Below are positions 6,494-15,326 of a stretch of 23,235 nt of DNA, one piece after another. The position numbers were made by a program, and so were the translations under genes. Under the pieces are notes generated by a model. That model was not told the DNA's origin, made no database searches, and worked only from the letters and a program-made list of their open reading frames with translations. The DNA lies in assembly GCA_964503455.1 (NCBI GenBank), contig CAZCZR010000022.1, positions 1-23,235 of the forward strand, written 5' to 3'. The DNA is from CAZCZR01 sp964503455 (GTDB lineage Bacteria; Bacillota; Clostridia; UBA1381). Within the stretch, counting starts at the first letter, position 1, and each line of letters opens with the position of its first letter.

Positions 6494-9400
6494 ATGAAAT
6501 TTAAAAAAACTTTATCCGGTATCATAGCCGGCGCTATGCTTGTCACAGGTATAACGTTTACGCCCGTTTCTTTAGCGGCGGACGGCGACCCGGTGGCACG
6601 CGTGGACTTCGACACCTCCGAGAATTACACTCTTAACGGAAACGCTTCTCTTATTGAGGGAAGGGACGGAAACGCCCTGTCGCTTGACGGCACATCAGGC
6701 TCTTATGCCGATGTGGACGCTGTCGGGGACGCGCTGGCGAAGGTTGAGGGTGACTTTACCATAGGAGTATGGGTAAATCCCTCGTCTATAACCACATGGA
6801 GCCGTATATATGATTTCGGAAACGGTTCCTCCGGCACGTATGTATTCCTTACGCCGTCAAACGGTTCTTCTCCGCGTCTTGCGGTTACAACGAACAGCAT
6901 CGCCGGAGAACAGCAGCTCGATTCCGAGCAGATGCTTACAACGGGGATATGGCATAACATAACTATCACAAGAAAAGACGACACCACAATTTTCTATACC
7001 GACGGCGTGCCGACAGGCACCACCGCGTCGCTTGATTACAAATTCAGCGAAATAGGAAAAATGCAGAATTACTATCTCGGCAAGTCGCAGTTTGACGCCG
7101 ATCCGTATTTCAGCGGAATGATCGACGATCTTGTTATCTATGACTACGCGCTTGACGAGAAGGCTGTACAGGATGCCGCTGCCGAGGCTTACGAGCGGAT
7201 TAAAAAAGCCGCTATCCTCGAAAATAACTGCTATGTAGCGGATACGGTATTTAAAGACAGTGACGAAAACGAGCTTTTCGCGTATGAGGAAAAGGAAAGC
7301 CTTTATATCACCGACAAGTACGCCGAGAACGGAAAAGCGGGATATACCGTAAACAATATACTCGCGTCGGAAGATGACTTTTACGATATAACAGCCTATG
7401 CCGCGCAGTACGGCTCCGACGGAACGCTTAAGGCGGTTACGCCGTTTTCTCATAAAGACGTCGATTGGACGGAAGAGGTCACCGATACAAGAAACGTAAG
7501 CTTTGACTATACTCCCGTATCTGACGCGGAATCGGTAAAGCTTGTTGTATGGGATGGAATGGATCCCGTATCGGAAACTCCGGCGGGCGACAGCTATATT
7601 ACCGCAGAGGTCACGGTTGAAAACGACACCGCCGCAAAGGGAAATGCGTCGGTGGCTCTCGCGGCAGTGCTTGACGACGGAAGCGAGATAGCTCTCGCGG
7701 CTTCCGATCAGGCTGCGATTGATTCGCTTGATAAAAATATATTCACCTTAACGGCGCGCACATCGGATATACCCGATAACGTATCAAAGCTTATAGTAAG
7801 GCTTACCGCCGCCGAGGGTACGTATGACGCGGCAACGCTTTACGCCGGTATTACCGCGCCTGTAGCGGCTCCCGCCGACTCGAACACCACAACCAACGGC
7901 GCGCACGATCCGTCGATAGTAAAGTTCCCCAATGACGATACGTATTATGTATATTCGTCGCACCACCTGATATTTACCTCGAAGGATCTTATCAACTGGA
8001 CTAAATATGATTTCACTGATATAGACGCAAAGGACATCTCGCCCAAGACATACAGCTTTATATCGTCTAACTACTCCAACACCACGATGAACGGCACATA
8101 CTGGGCGCCGGATGTTATTTACAAGGAGAACGACGATCATCCGTATTGGGCGTATCTGTCGCTGTCATGCGGTCTGGGCGGAAGGAACTCGGCTATAGCG
8201 CTTGTAAAATCCGACAGTCCTCTGTTCTGGGCGGATCCGAACGCCGATAATGTTGATATGGGCGTTGTATTCGCAACAAAAGAGAACAGCAGCTACAAGA
8301 CAAACGCGATTGATACAAATATTTACACCGACACGGACGGAAAACAGTACTTTATATGGGGCTCGTTCTGGGGCGGCATACAGGCGGCTTCGCTTAAAGA
8401 GGACGGCTTTGTGGAAGGAATAGACTACACAAGCGACGCTACGATACTTTCAAGCTGCCAGAACTTCGGCACGTCCGTATTCACGCAGAAAAGCGGAGTT
8501 GCGGGACCTGAAGGCGCGTGGATGATTAACAGCGGAGATTACCGCTATATGTTCACCTCCTACGGCTGGCTCGGCTCCAACTACAATACAAGAGTCGCAA
8601 GGGCGCCTCTGTCACAGAAATTCTCCGATAATACGGGTACACAGCTCACAGACGCCAACGGCGTTGTAATGGGTACGCAGTACACCGCCGGCGGAACGAC
8701 AAAGGACAGAATCACCGGCTATAAGATGATAGGCTCCTACCGTCTTGGTGACGGAACGATGACAATGAGCTACGACTCCTCCAACGGCGATTATTACTAT
8801 GAACGCTCCCAGGGCGACGCTCATGTATACTACGGTCCCGGTCATAACAGCGCTATAACGGCTCCCGACGGCGAAACATTCTACGTTTCGCATACGAGAA
8901 AGGACGGCGTAGAGGGCGCGGCTACGCTTCAGGTAAGAAAGATGCTCTTTACGGCTGACGGCTGGCCTGTAGTATCGCCTGTTACATACGCGGGCGAGAA
9001 GGAGCAGGTTCTCCCCGAAGAAATGCTTTTGGGAGAATATGACCTTGCGTCGGTCGGACAGACAAAAATGGAAGGCACACAGATAAATACTGGCACAAAC
9101 TCCAACAGAAACTATGACCTGCCGGTGGTATCGTCAAAGGTTACTTTGAACGCGGACGGCACCATGGCGGACGGTCTCGGAACATGGAGCTTTGACGGCG
9201 ATCACACCGTAACGCTTACGTTTACCGATGACGGCGATACATCAAAGGACGAGTTTTACAAAAACGGCGACGTTATGACAATGTACGCGCTCTACGGCTA
9301 CGACAAGGACGAAAAGCGCCCCGTTATAGCTCTTACGGGAACGGATCAGAATCATATAACGCAGTTTGCGACAAAGCCCGTTTCCAACACATTTAAAACG

Positions 9401-11506
9401 CCGCCTAAGCAGATAGAGAATACCGAGCTTGTAAGTATCGCAAAGAGCGCCGGCGGAAATCCGGAGCTTGGCTTTGACACAGACGGCAATATTCTCTACG
9501 CGGGCGATCCGGCGGCGACAGTTGTCGGCGACACGGTATATCTTATAGCGGGTCACGATACGGCAACCGATGAAAGCTACGTAATGCCCGAATGGGTGCT
9601 TTACACCTCGAAAAACCTGACCGATTGGGAATATAAGGGTCCGGTACTAAAAGCTACCGACATTTCATGGAGAAGCAACGATACCTCGGCATGGGCGAGT
9701 CAGATGACTCCTTACACCAATAAGGAAACCGGCGAGACGAAGTATTATCTTTACTTCTGCACATGGGACAAAACCTCATCGGGTGCGCAGTCGATAGGCG
9801 TGGCTGTGGCGGATAATCCGGAGGGACCGTATCAGGACGCTCTGGGCAAGCCGCTTATAAGCGGAAGCTTCACCACTCCCGAAACAAGCAACTATAACGA
9901 CATCGACCCGACAGTGCTTATAGACACGGACGCGGACGGCACGGAACACCGCTATCTTGCGTGGGGCAACGGCAAGTACTATATCTGCGAGCTTAACGAG
10001 GATATGACCTCGGTAAAGGACATTGACGGCGACGGCGAGATTATTATGCACAAGGACGTCAGGGAGCGCACGATAAAGTCGCTGCCTGCGGATAACTGGT
10101 ATACAGAGGCTCCATGGCTTTACAAGAGGGACGGAAAGTATTATCTGTTCTACGCTCAGAACTGGCGCGAGGAAATGGCTTACGCTATGTGCGATGAGCC
10201 TATGGGACGCTACGACTTCAAGCAGATAATCATGGCGCCAAGCTCTACGGCTAACACGAATCATCCGTCGGTTATAGACTTTAACGGCAAGACGTATTTC
10301 ATATATCATAACGGCGCTCTTTCAAAAGGATCAGGCTTTAGAAGAAGCGTGTGCATACAGGAGCTTGAGTTTGACGAAAACGGATATGTATATCCGCTGA
10401 CGGAAACCTCCATAGGTCTTGACGGCACGGCAAGCGTTATCAAGACGCAAAACGGCGAATATGTATCGCATATAAGCTTCCGCAATTCAAGCTCGGACGA
10501 TTCATATCCTATCGAAACTCCCGTTACGGTATCGGGAACGGAATCGGGATATGACACGGCTTGGGAAATAAAGCCGGCAAAGGCGGTTCCCGACGGAGAA
10601 AACGCCGACTACTATGTTTCGATACAGTCCGTAAACAAGCCCGGTCTTTACATAAAGGCCGAGGACGGCGGAGCTGTACTCACCCAGGACGATGACGGCA
10701 AACAGGGTTCTGCCATGACGTTTAAGACGGTAAAGGGAATTGACGATGAGTCGGGAGTATCGTTTGAAAGCGTTTCAAAGCCAGGATATTATCTGACCGC
10801 ATCGGATACGGGTATTACCGTTTCCTCAACGGGAACGAACGCGACGTTCTATATAGAAAACGCTACCCAGAAGGATACCTCGGTAATATCGCCGGCGGAT
10901 CCCGAACCGGATCCCGAAGCGGGAGATGACGTTTATAACGACTTTGAGTCGGCGTCAACAGGCGATGTGATGACAATCGGAACAGCGGATCAGGGCGCGA
11001 ATACAACTTTAACGGGTCTGAATCTTTATGTTGGAACGAGAACCGGTGGAGGAACCACCACAACAGGTCATACTATCGAGGCTTCAGCCGGAGTTGACAA
11101 CTCAAAAGCATACGTTATGAAGAGCGGCAGATGGGCAAATTCAAACAGAGGTCCGAGATTCCAGCCGGTAACGCCTCCTATGCCGAACGGCTCCACGGTT
11201 ACGTGCGAGTTTTCGGCGAAGCTCGGCTCCGAAGGCGAGCTTTACTGGGGCGACTCCACAAGCACTATGGGAACGAACGATCTCACCGGCAAGCTTTCGA
11301 CTACGGACTGGACAAAAATTAAAGTCACTATCTATAACGACAGCGACACCTACACAAGAACTATATACGTAAACGACGAGGTTATCTCATTGGATTATGT
11401 AAACACCTTCCCTGTATTCTGGGGCAAGGTCAGCGACACAACCACGGACACATATAAAACGTATATAGATAATTTATCCATAACCACAGTCGAGGCGGCT
11501 GAATAA
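6494..11506 (+). CDS. Secreted multidomain arabinan-degrading protein with two GH43 domains
   Basis: A signal peptide (about 1-29, ending SLAA) and lack of an anchor indicate a secreted 1670-residue enzyme. Domains in order: a LamG-like jellyroll (about 35-235); a beta-rich region (about 240-455); GH43 domain 1 (about 468-835) with D472 in HDPSIV, D607 in NAIDTNIY and E673 in GPEGAW; a beta-barrel domain like the C-terminal domain of endo-alpha-1,5-arabinanases (about 843-960); GH43 domain 2 (about 983-1305) with D1005 in AGDPA, D1138 in DIDPTV and E1205 in TEAPW; an AbfB/CBM42-like trefoil region (about 1315-1455); a proline/acidic linker (1466-1478); and an unassigned C-terminal beta domain (1479-1670). 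Both catalytic triads look intact. Domain 1 resembles endo-arabinanases and domain 2 exo-acting arabinofuranosidases or xylosidases, so one chain may cut arabinan internally and release side sugars. Substrate is inferred from family only. Confidence 0.9.
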   Translation: MKFKKTLSGIIAGAMLVTGITFTPVSLAADGDPVARVDFDTSENYTLNGNASLIEGRDGNALSLDGTSGSYADVDAVGDALAKVEGDFTIGVWVNPSSITTWSRIYDFGNGSSGTYVFLTPSNGSSPRLAVTTNSIAGEQQLDSEQMLTTGIWHNITITRKDDTTIFYTDGVPTGTTASLDYKFSEIGKMQNYYLGKSQFDADPYFSGMIDDLVIYDYALDEKAVQDAAAEAYERIKKAAILENNCYVADTVFKDSDENELFAYEEKESLYITDKYAENGKAGYTVNNILASEDDFYDITAYAAQYGSDGTLKAVTPFSHKDVDWTEEVTDTRNVSFDYTPVSDAESVKLVVWDGMDPVSETPAGDSYITAEVTVENDTAAKGNASVALAAVLDDGSEIALAASDQAAIDSLDKNIFTLTARTSDIPDNVSKLIVRLTAAEGTYDAATLYAGITAPVAAPADSNTTTNGAHDPSIVKFPNDDTYYVYSSHHLIFTSKDLINWTKYDFTDIDAKDISPKTYSFISSNYSNTTMNGTYWAPDVIYKENDDHPYWAYLSLSCGLGGRNSAIALVKSDSPLFWADPNADNVDMGVVFATKENSSYKTNAIDTNIYTDTDGKQYFIWGSFWGGIQAASLKEDGFVEGIDYTSDATILSSCQNFGTSVFTQKSGVAGPEGAWMINSGDYRYMFTSYGWLGSNYNTRVARAPLSQKFSDNTGTQLTDANGVVMGTQYTAGGTTKDRITGYKMIGSYRLGDGTMTMSYDSSNGDYYYERSQGDAHVYYGPGHNSAITAPDGETFYVSHTRKDGVEGAATLQVRKMLFTADGWPVVSPVTYAGEKEQVLPEEMLLGEYDLASVGQTKMEGTQINTGTNSNRNYDLPVVSSKVTLNADGTMADGLGTWSFDGDHTVTLTFTDDGDTSKDEFYKNGDVMTMYALYGYDKDEKRPVIALTGTDQNHITQFATKPVSNTFKTPPKQIENTELVSIAKSAGGNPELGFDTDGNILYAGDPAATVVGDTVYLIAGHDTATDESYVMPEWVLYTSKNLTDWEYKGPVLKATDISWRSNDTSAWASQMTPYTNKETGETKYYLYFCTWDKTSSGAQSIGVAVADNPEGPYQDALGKPLISGSFTTPETSNYNDIDPTVLIDTDADGTEHRYLAWGNGKYYICELNEDMTSVKDIDGDGEIIMHKDVRERTIKSLPADNWYTEAPWLYKRDGKYYLFYAQNWREEMAYAMCDEPMGRYDFKQIIMAPSSTANTNHPSVIDFNGKTYFIYHNGALSKGSGFRRSVCIQELEFDENGYVYPLTETSIGLDGTASVIKTQNGEYVSHISFRNSSSDDSYPIETPVTVSGTESGYDTAWEIKPAKAVPDGENADYYVSIQSVNKPGLYIKAEDGGAVLTQDDDGKQGSAMTFKTVKGIDDESGVSFESVSKPGYYLTASDTGITVSSTGTNATFYIENATQKDTSVISPADPEPDPEAGDDVYNDFESASTGDVMTIGTADQGANTTLTGLNLYVGTRTGGGTTTTGHTIEASAGVDNSKAYVMKSGRWANSNRGPRFQPVTPPMPNGSTVTCEFSAKLGSEGELYWGDSTSTMGTNDLTGKLSTTDWTKIKVTIYNDSDTYTRTIYVNDEVISLDYVNTFPVFWGKVSDTTTDTYKTYIDNLSITTVEAAE

Positions 11507-11516
11507 GAAAATATTA

Positions 11517-11558
11517 AAAGGACGGGCATCTCGTGTGTCCGTCCTTTGTTTTGTTTAT
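11517..11558 (+). terminator. Bidirectional intrinsic terminator
   Basis: AAAGGACGG (11517-11525) pairs with CCGTCCTTT (11539-11547), followed by GTTTTGTTTATTT on the plus strand. On the minus strand the same stem runs into TTTTAATATTTT. It ends both the GH43 transcript and the convergent membrane-protein transcript. Confidence 0.85.
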
Positions 11559-11596
11559 TTCCTTATTTCCGATCGTTTCCTCATTTCCGACCGGCG

Positions 11597-13471
11597 TCAC
11601 TGCTCGAACTTATGTACCCGAAGCTTTGCGAGGCGCATTTTTTTGCCGCCGGAGAGAGTCAGGACACAGTAATCCGCGCGGTTTTCATCGGGCGGGAGAT
11701 GTATCTCATCGGACGAAACGGGCAGCGTCACGTCGCCGCTGTGCGTTTTGGCGGATATTTCCGAAAGGTAATGCGTGCCGTCAAGCGCGATCGTCACGCC
11801 GCTGTCATCGGAGGTCACGGTGCAGCCCTTGAATATATCGTTGTTCACATAGCTGTAGCAGCCGGCGGCCGTGAGTGCGCACATCACGCATAAAAACGCC
11901 GTCAAAGCCGTTTTTGCCGATAACGCTTTTTTGTTTTCCGAGGATTTTTTACGCATCACGAGCGCGCATTTTTCGGCGGCGAAGCAAAGTGTCAGAAGCA
12001 TGGGAACGTATATATCGAACATCAGCCGCTTCCCGACCTCCGCAAAAAGTATCGTCACTACAGCCACCGCAGCCGCCGCGAGCGTCATAACAACGGCATT
12101 TGCCAAGGAATCTGTCAGGGAGCGTTTGCGCGCAAGCGCGAATACGGCAGCCAAAAGGATCGCAAAAGCCGAAATGTGATACGCGCACAAAAGTCCGTTC
12201 TCGCTGATGTAATACCTGTCAGGATAGTTTTTGTAAAGCATTGCCGCCGCGTTTTCGCGGTTCACGTTCACGGCGGAGTAATAGGAGGCATAGCCGTCGG
12301 CGAAATAGTTTTTGTATTTTGTTTTCAGAAAATACCAAAGACGGTCCGGCTTTGAAACGACCTCGGATACAAAGCGCGACAGTATACGCACGCGGAGCGA
12401 TGATTGGATCGAGCTTATCTCGGATATGTCGGCGGGGTTTTCCTTTGCGCGAAGCTCCCACAGACGGTGAAAGTCCGAGGATATATCGTCAAAGCCTTCG
12501 GTATCGTAGCCGGAGTAGGTGCAAAGTCCCGTGTCCTCGTCCTGCATACGCGTGCCAAGCTCCAAAGACCATACGGCGGCGGAGCTGTTCAGTCCGGGAT
12601 AAGGGTACAGATCGGCGGCGTAGAGTAATGTTCCGAGTCCCGCCTTCGCGCCTATGGCGGCAGCGGCGATTATTATCACCGAGGCAATGTTTTTTATAAG
12701 TCTTTTCGGCTCATGCTCCGGTAAAAGCCCGTAAAACAGAGCGAATACAAGCAGCGCGCCGAATGACGTGGGGCGAAGTATATACACCGCCGCCGCGGGA
12801 AGTATGCCGGCAGCTCTTATCCATAGCCGCTCCTTTGAAAAAAGCATCAGCGCCAGTGAAAAGAAGCATATCACCGGCAGATATATGTACGGGGCGGACA
12901 AAAGCGTAAACGGAGCGAACGCGGCGAATACATACATCGCCGTAATGCGGCTTTCCCGCCCGAACATATTAGCCGCCGTTTCGGCGCACGAGAACATGGC
13001 GATAAAAAGCATAAAAGCGTTTAAAACCCTTGCTCCCGCCTCGATGCCGCCGAAAAGCAGCATAAACGGATAGTACATAAAAAGCGTCAGCCGGTTAGCC
13101 GAGGTAAAGGTCAGATACGCCGCCGCGTACTCCTTAAAGCCGCCGAGATTGTGCATCTGCTCGGCAAAGCCGGATATGTCATAAGCGTCATGGGAGGGAC
13201 TGTACGGCACGGCGAAAACGTATATAAGAGTAAGCAGAATCGGCGGCAGATATAAAAGCAGCGCCTTTTTTTCGCTTGCGCGTATGCCCTTGGCGGCGGC
13301 TGACGCAAGCACGGCGGATAAAAAAAGCATAGCCGCCGTAAAAGCCGTAAAGCCCGCATTGATACCGCACACCTCCGCGCGGCCGCTGTTTACGGCGAAA
13401 AACACGCACACGCCCGCCGACCATGCGGCGAGTATCACGCACATTATTATCGGAAAAACGGTCTTTTTCAC
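11597..13471 (-). CDS. Polytopic membrane protein resembling GT-C glycosyltransferases
   Basis: This 624-residue protein has about ten or more hydrophobic segments spread through residues 7-530 and a soluble C-terminal domain (about 540-624). The first large loop after the early membrane segments carries PYSPSHDAYD with D95 and D98, the position where GT-C enzymes (PMT, ArnT and YfhO-like families) keep catalytic or metal-binding acids. This suggests transfer of a sugar from a polyprenyl-phosphate donor on the outer face of the membrane. No family-specific motif beyond that is recognised, so donor and acceptor are unknown. The GTG start at 13471 has GGAGG 6 nt upstream. The gene stands alone, with its own promoter and a shared terminator. 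Confidence 0.7.
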   Translation of the reverse strand: MKKTVFPIIMCVILAAWSAGVCVFFAVNSGRAEVCGINAGFTAFTAAMLFLSAVLASAAAKGIRASEKKALLLYLPPILLTLIYVFAVPYSPSHDAYDISGFAEQMHNLGGFKEYAAAYLTFTSANRLTLFMYYPFMLLFGGIEAGARVLNAFMLFIAMFSCAETAANMFGRESRITAMYVFAAFAPFTLLSAPYIYLPVICFFSLALMLFSKERLWIRAAGILPAAAVYILRPTSFGALLVFALFYGLLPEHEPKRLIKNIASVIIIAAAAIGAKAGLGTLLYAADLYPYPGLNSSAAVWSLELGTRMQDEDTGLCTYSGYDTEGFDDISSDFHRLWELRAKENPADISEISSIQSSLRVRILSRFVSEVVSKPDRLWYFLKTKYKNYFADGYASYYSAVNVNRENAAAMLYKNYPDRYYISENGLLCAYHISAFAILLAAVFALARKRSLTDSLANAVVMTLAAAAVAVVTILFAEVGKRLMFDIYVPMLLTLCFAAEKCALVMRKKSSENKKALSAKTALTAFLCVMCALTAAGCYSYVNNDIFKGCTVTSDDSGVTIALDGTHYLSEISAKTHSGDVTLPVSSDEIHLPPDENRADYCVLTLSGGKKMRLAKLRVHKFEQ

Positions 13472-13503
13472 GTTGAGCCTCCATATTATATAATATAATT
13501 GTA

Positions 13504-13532
13504 ATTATACCACAGAACAAGGGCAAAATCAA
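13504..13532 (-). promoter_or_regulatory. Promoter of the GT-C-like membrane protein gene
   Basis: On the minus strand TTGATT (13532-13527), 17 nt, then TATAAT (13509-13504) with a preceding TGG form a near-consensus sigma-A promoter with extended -10. The leader is short, about 30 nt. Confidence 0.75.
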
Positions 13533-13613
13533 GAGATTACTTATAAACAATCCACGGCGGATCACAAGCAAAAACATCGCAATCTGCGCCGAAGCCTTAC
13601 CAACAAACCGCAC

Positions 13614-13660
13614 CGGCGCCCTATTCAGGGGTACATAGGGGAGGAACGCCCCTATGCGCC
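13614..13660. repeat. Nested palindrome downstream of the DUF421 gene
   Basis: CATAGGGG (13634-13641) and CCCCTATG (13649-13656) form an 8-bp stem inside outer GGCGC/GCGCC arms. It resembles the hairpin at 5271-5292 (TAGGGG/CCCCTA core). No T run follows. The rest of the 13533-13684 spacer holds no supportable gene. Confidence 0.45.
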
Positions 13661-13684
13661 GTTACGGAAGTATTATCAGCCGCT

Positions 13685-14392
13685 TTACTGATCCAGATCG
13701 TAATCCGGAGCCTTGGAGGTTTTTTTGTAGACGCTTAGGGTATTGTCATCCTCCAAAAGAGCGAGATATATCTCGGAGGGATCGGAATATTTCTGCCGGT
13801 CAAGCTGCTTTTGGAGCCATGTCATATCGCGTCCGGCGGCGTTTAGGTTGTTTTTTAAAACCTTGCCGTCGGAAATAAGAGCCGCCGCCTGCCGCCGCTG
13901 CACCGGCTTAAGACCGAGATCGGCGGGATTTACGGGACGCCGGTCCTCCTTGGGTATGACGGAGAGCTTGCCGCTTTTTTCAAATACAGCCGTTTCTATA
14001 TCGCCGAGACTGAAATACCCCTGCTCGCGGCACATGGTAAGAAACTCGCTCAGCTCAAGCTTCGCCTGACGGAGATTGTTCTTGAAAATAGTGCCGTTGT
14101 CCATCAGTACAAGAGAGCGTCCGTTTAGGAAGCGGCGGCATTTAAGCGATTTTCGGCATATGAAGTCCACCGCGAGAGTTGCGGCGGCGTATAAAAAAAC
14201 GGCTATTATCGGCTCAAACCCGTCCGGACCGTTTCCTGTGGCGATCTCCGCGCCGATAGAACCTATCGTTATGCTGTTTATATAATCAAACATACTTAGC
14301 TGGGACATCTGCTTGCTGCCCATAAGCTTCGTGGCGGCAAACATTACTAAAAACGATATTCCCGCCATTAAAAGAGTACGTAAAAAATTCAT
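13685..14392 (-). CDS. DUF421 (YetF-like) membrane protein
   Basis: The 235-residue protein matches the DUF421 layout: two or three N-terminal membrane helices (about 5-25, 40-55 and 60-78) and a cytoplasmic domain. The conserved patch after the first helix is visible as KLMGSKQMSQLSMFDYINSI (22-41), followed by IGSIGAEIATG. The cytoplasmic part has the usual LVLMDNGTI strand and the REQGY..LGDIETAVFE..GKLSVI region. Members such as Bacillus YetF are linked to the spore or cell envelope, but the biochemical role is unknown. GAGGTG lies 6 nt before the ATG at 14392. The gene is divergent from the SCP2-like gene across a 238-nt spacer. Confidence 0.9.
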   Translation of the reverse strand: MNFLRTLLMAGISFLVMFAATKLMGSKQMSQLSMFDYINSITIGSIGAEIATGNGPDGFEPIIAVFLYAAATLAVDFICRKSLKCRRFLNGRSLVLMDNGTIFKNNLRQAKLELSEFLTMCREQGYFSLGDIETAVFEKSGKLSVIPKEDRRPVNPADLGLKPVQRRQAAALISDGKVLKNNLNAAGRDMTWLQKQLDRQKYSDPSEIYLALLEDDNTLSVYKKTSKAPDYDLDQ

Positions 14393-14433
14393 CTAAAACA
14401 CCTCGTATATATTATTCCGTTTGCGCGGCGGAT

Positions 14434-14439
14434 ATTATA
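14434..14439 (-). promoter_or_regulatory. Candidate -10 box for the DUF421 gene
   Basis: A perfect TATAAT on the minus strand lies about 45 nt upstream of the DUF421 start. The -35 region is weak. The 14-nt AATATCCGCCGCGC shared with the dnaA leader overlaps the end of this box. Confidence 0.4.
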
Positions 14440-14471
14440 CAAAAACAGATATTATTTATATAATAAAACTA

Positions 14472-14500
14472 TTGACAAATATGTAGGAATTTGCTATAAT
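14472..14500 (+). promoter_or_regulatory. Consensus sigma-A promoter of the SCP2-like gene
   Basis: TTGACA (14472-14477), exactly 17 nt, and TATAAT (14495-14500) match both consensus hexamers. This is the strongest promoter in the window by sequence, and the gene is likely highly transcribed. Confidence 0.9.
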
Positions 14501-14535
14501 AATTATAAGAAAAGAAGTATAATTTTGTGAATTTA

Positions 14536-14611
14536 AACGTATTATACGTTGAGGCACGGTATTCCCGAAGCTATGCCGCAGGATATGGCGAAAACAGCCC
14601 GTCGGAATACC
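14536..14611 (+). promoter_or_regulatory. Structured leader of the SCP2-like gene
   Basis: The predicted leader is about 125 nt. It has a palindrome AACGTA-tta-TACGTT (14536-14550), then a long-range stem GGTATTCC (14558-14565) with GGAATACC (14604-14611) that closes a 38-nt loop containing a smaller GCC/GGC hairpin. The closing stem ends 3 nt before the AAAGGAGG ribosome binding site, so folding could affect translation. It matches no riboswitch class I can recall. Confidence 0.4.
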
Positions 14612-14630
14612 CGAAAAGGAGGTTTTTGTC

Positions 14631-14954
14631 ATGACCTATGAAGAAATATTCGCTAAAGTAAAAAAAGACGTTGAAAAGATCGACGCGTCGGAGGTAATAG
14701 GACATTACGCATTCCAGTTTAACATTACGGGAGAGGGCGCCGGAATATTTTATATTGAGATAACGGACGGGACCATCAAGGCGGAGCCGTATGACTATTT
14801 CAATAATAACGCCAAGTTTACCGCCACGGCGAAGGATATTATCGAAATGGCGGAGGGCAAGCTTGATCCCATAACAGCGTTCACGCTCGGCAGACTTAAG
14901 ATCGACGGAAACTTCCAGCAGGCGCTGATACTTAAGGATCTGCTTATCAAATAA
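14631..14954 (+). CDS. SCP2 sterol-transfer-domain protein
   Basis: This 107-residue protein is a stand-alone SCP2 domain. The alternating beta pattern YAFQFNITGEGAGIFYIEIT (25-44), the following DGTIKAEPY and the helix-plus-strand end (TAKDIIEMAEGKLDPITAFTLGRLKIDGN, about 66-94) match single-domain bacterial members. The fold binds hydrophobic ligands such as lipids or acyl chains; the bacterial ligand is usually unknown. The protein is cytoplasmic. AAAGGAGG lies 8 nt before the ATG. A consensus promoter and structured leader precede it, and a DUF1540 gene follows after 110 nt, possibly in the same transcript. Confidence 0.88.
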   Translation: MTYEEIFAKVKKDVEKIDASEVIGHYAFQFNITGEGAGIFYIEITDGTIKAEPYDYFNNNAKFTATAKDIIEMAEGKLDPITAFTLGRLKIDGNFQQALILKDLLIK

Positions 14955-15064
14955 TATCCGCGTATAAATTTCTCCTTACAGGGTATGATAAATATGCTGG
15001 TATACGGAGTATTTTCAAAAAAATACCCGCAGCGTCACTATCTTTTAAGGAGGAGAATACTATC

Positions 15065-15229
15065 ATGGAATGTAAGGCAAACGAATCGATCAAATGTACG
15101 GTAAGACAGTGCAGAAATCACTGCACATCGAAGGACTACTGTTCGCTGAACGCTATTTCGGTAGGCACTCACGAGGCTGACCCCACGGAGTGTCAATGCA
15201 CTGACTGCAACTCGTTTGTACTGAAGTAA
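15065..15229 (+). CDS. DUF1540 small cysteine-rich protein
   Basis: This 54-residue protein starts at the ATG at 15065 after AAGGAGGAG. Cysteines are at positions 3, 11, 16, 20, 26, 43, 45 and 48, in the DUF1540 pattern (IKCTVRQCRNHCTSKDYC, then ECQCTDCNSF at the end). The spacing suggests metal binding, probably zinc. DUF1540 proteins are common in Clostridia and often occur in multiple copies; their function is unknown. A clear intrinsic terminator follows 12 nt after the stop, so this gene ends the transcript that may begin at the SCP2-like gene. Confidence 0.9.
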   Translation: MECKANESIKCTVRQCRNHCTSKDYCSLNAISVGTHEADPTECQCTDCNSFVLK

Positions 15230-15240
15230 TCGGAACCGAG

Positions 15241-15280
15241 ATCCCCGATACCGCGAAAACGGCTTCGGGGATATTTTTAT
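15241..15280 (+). terminator. Intrinsic terminator after the DUF1540 gene
   Basis: ATCCCCGA (15241-15248) pairs with TCGGGGAT (15265-15272), with an inner CCG/CGG hairpin, followed by ATTTTTATT. Confidence 0.85.
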
Positions 15281-15326
15281 TGCGTTTAAAAAGCAATAAT
15301 CCGTACCTTAAAAAGGATATGAGAAA

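Noticed and set aside
13188..13613. A 141-codon minus-strand frame running from the spacer into the GT-C-like gene
   Set aside because: It overlaps the start of a better-supported gene with promoter and ribosome binding site. Its N-terminal part may come from a repeat-like spacer sequence, but no gene is supported.
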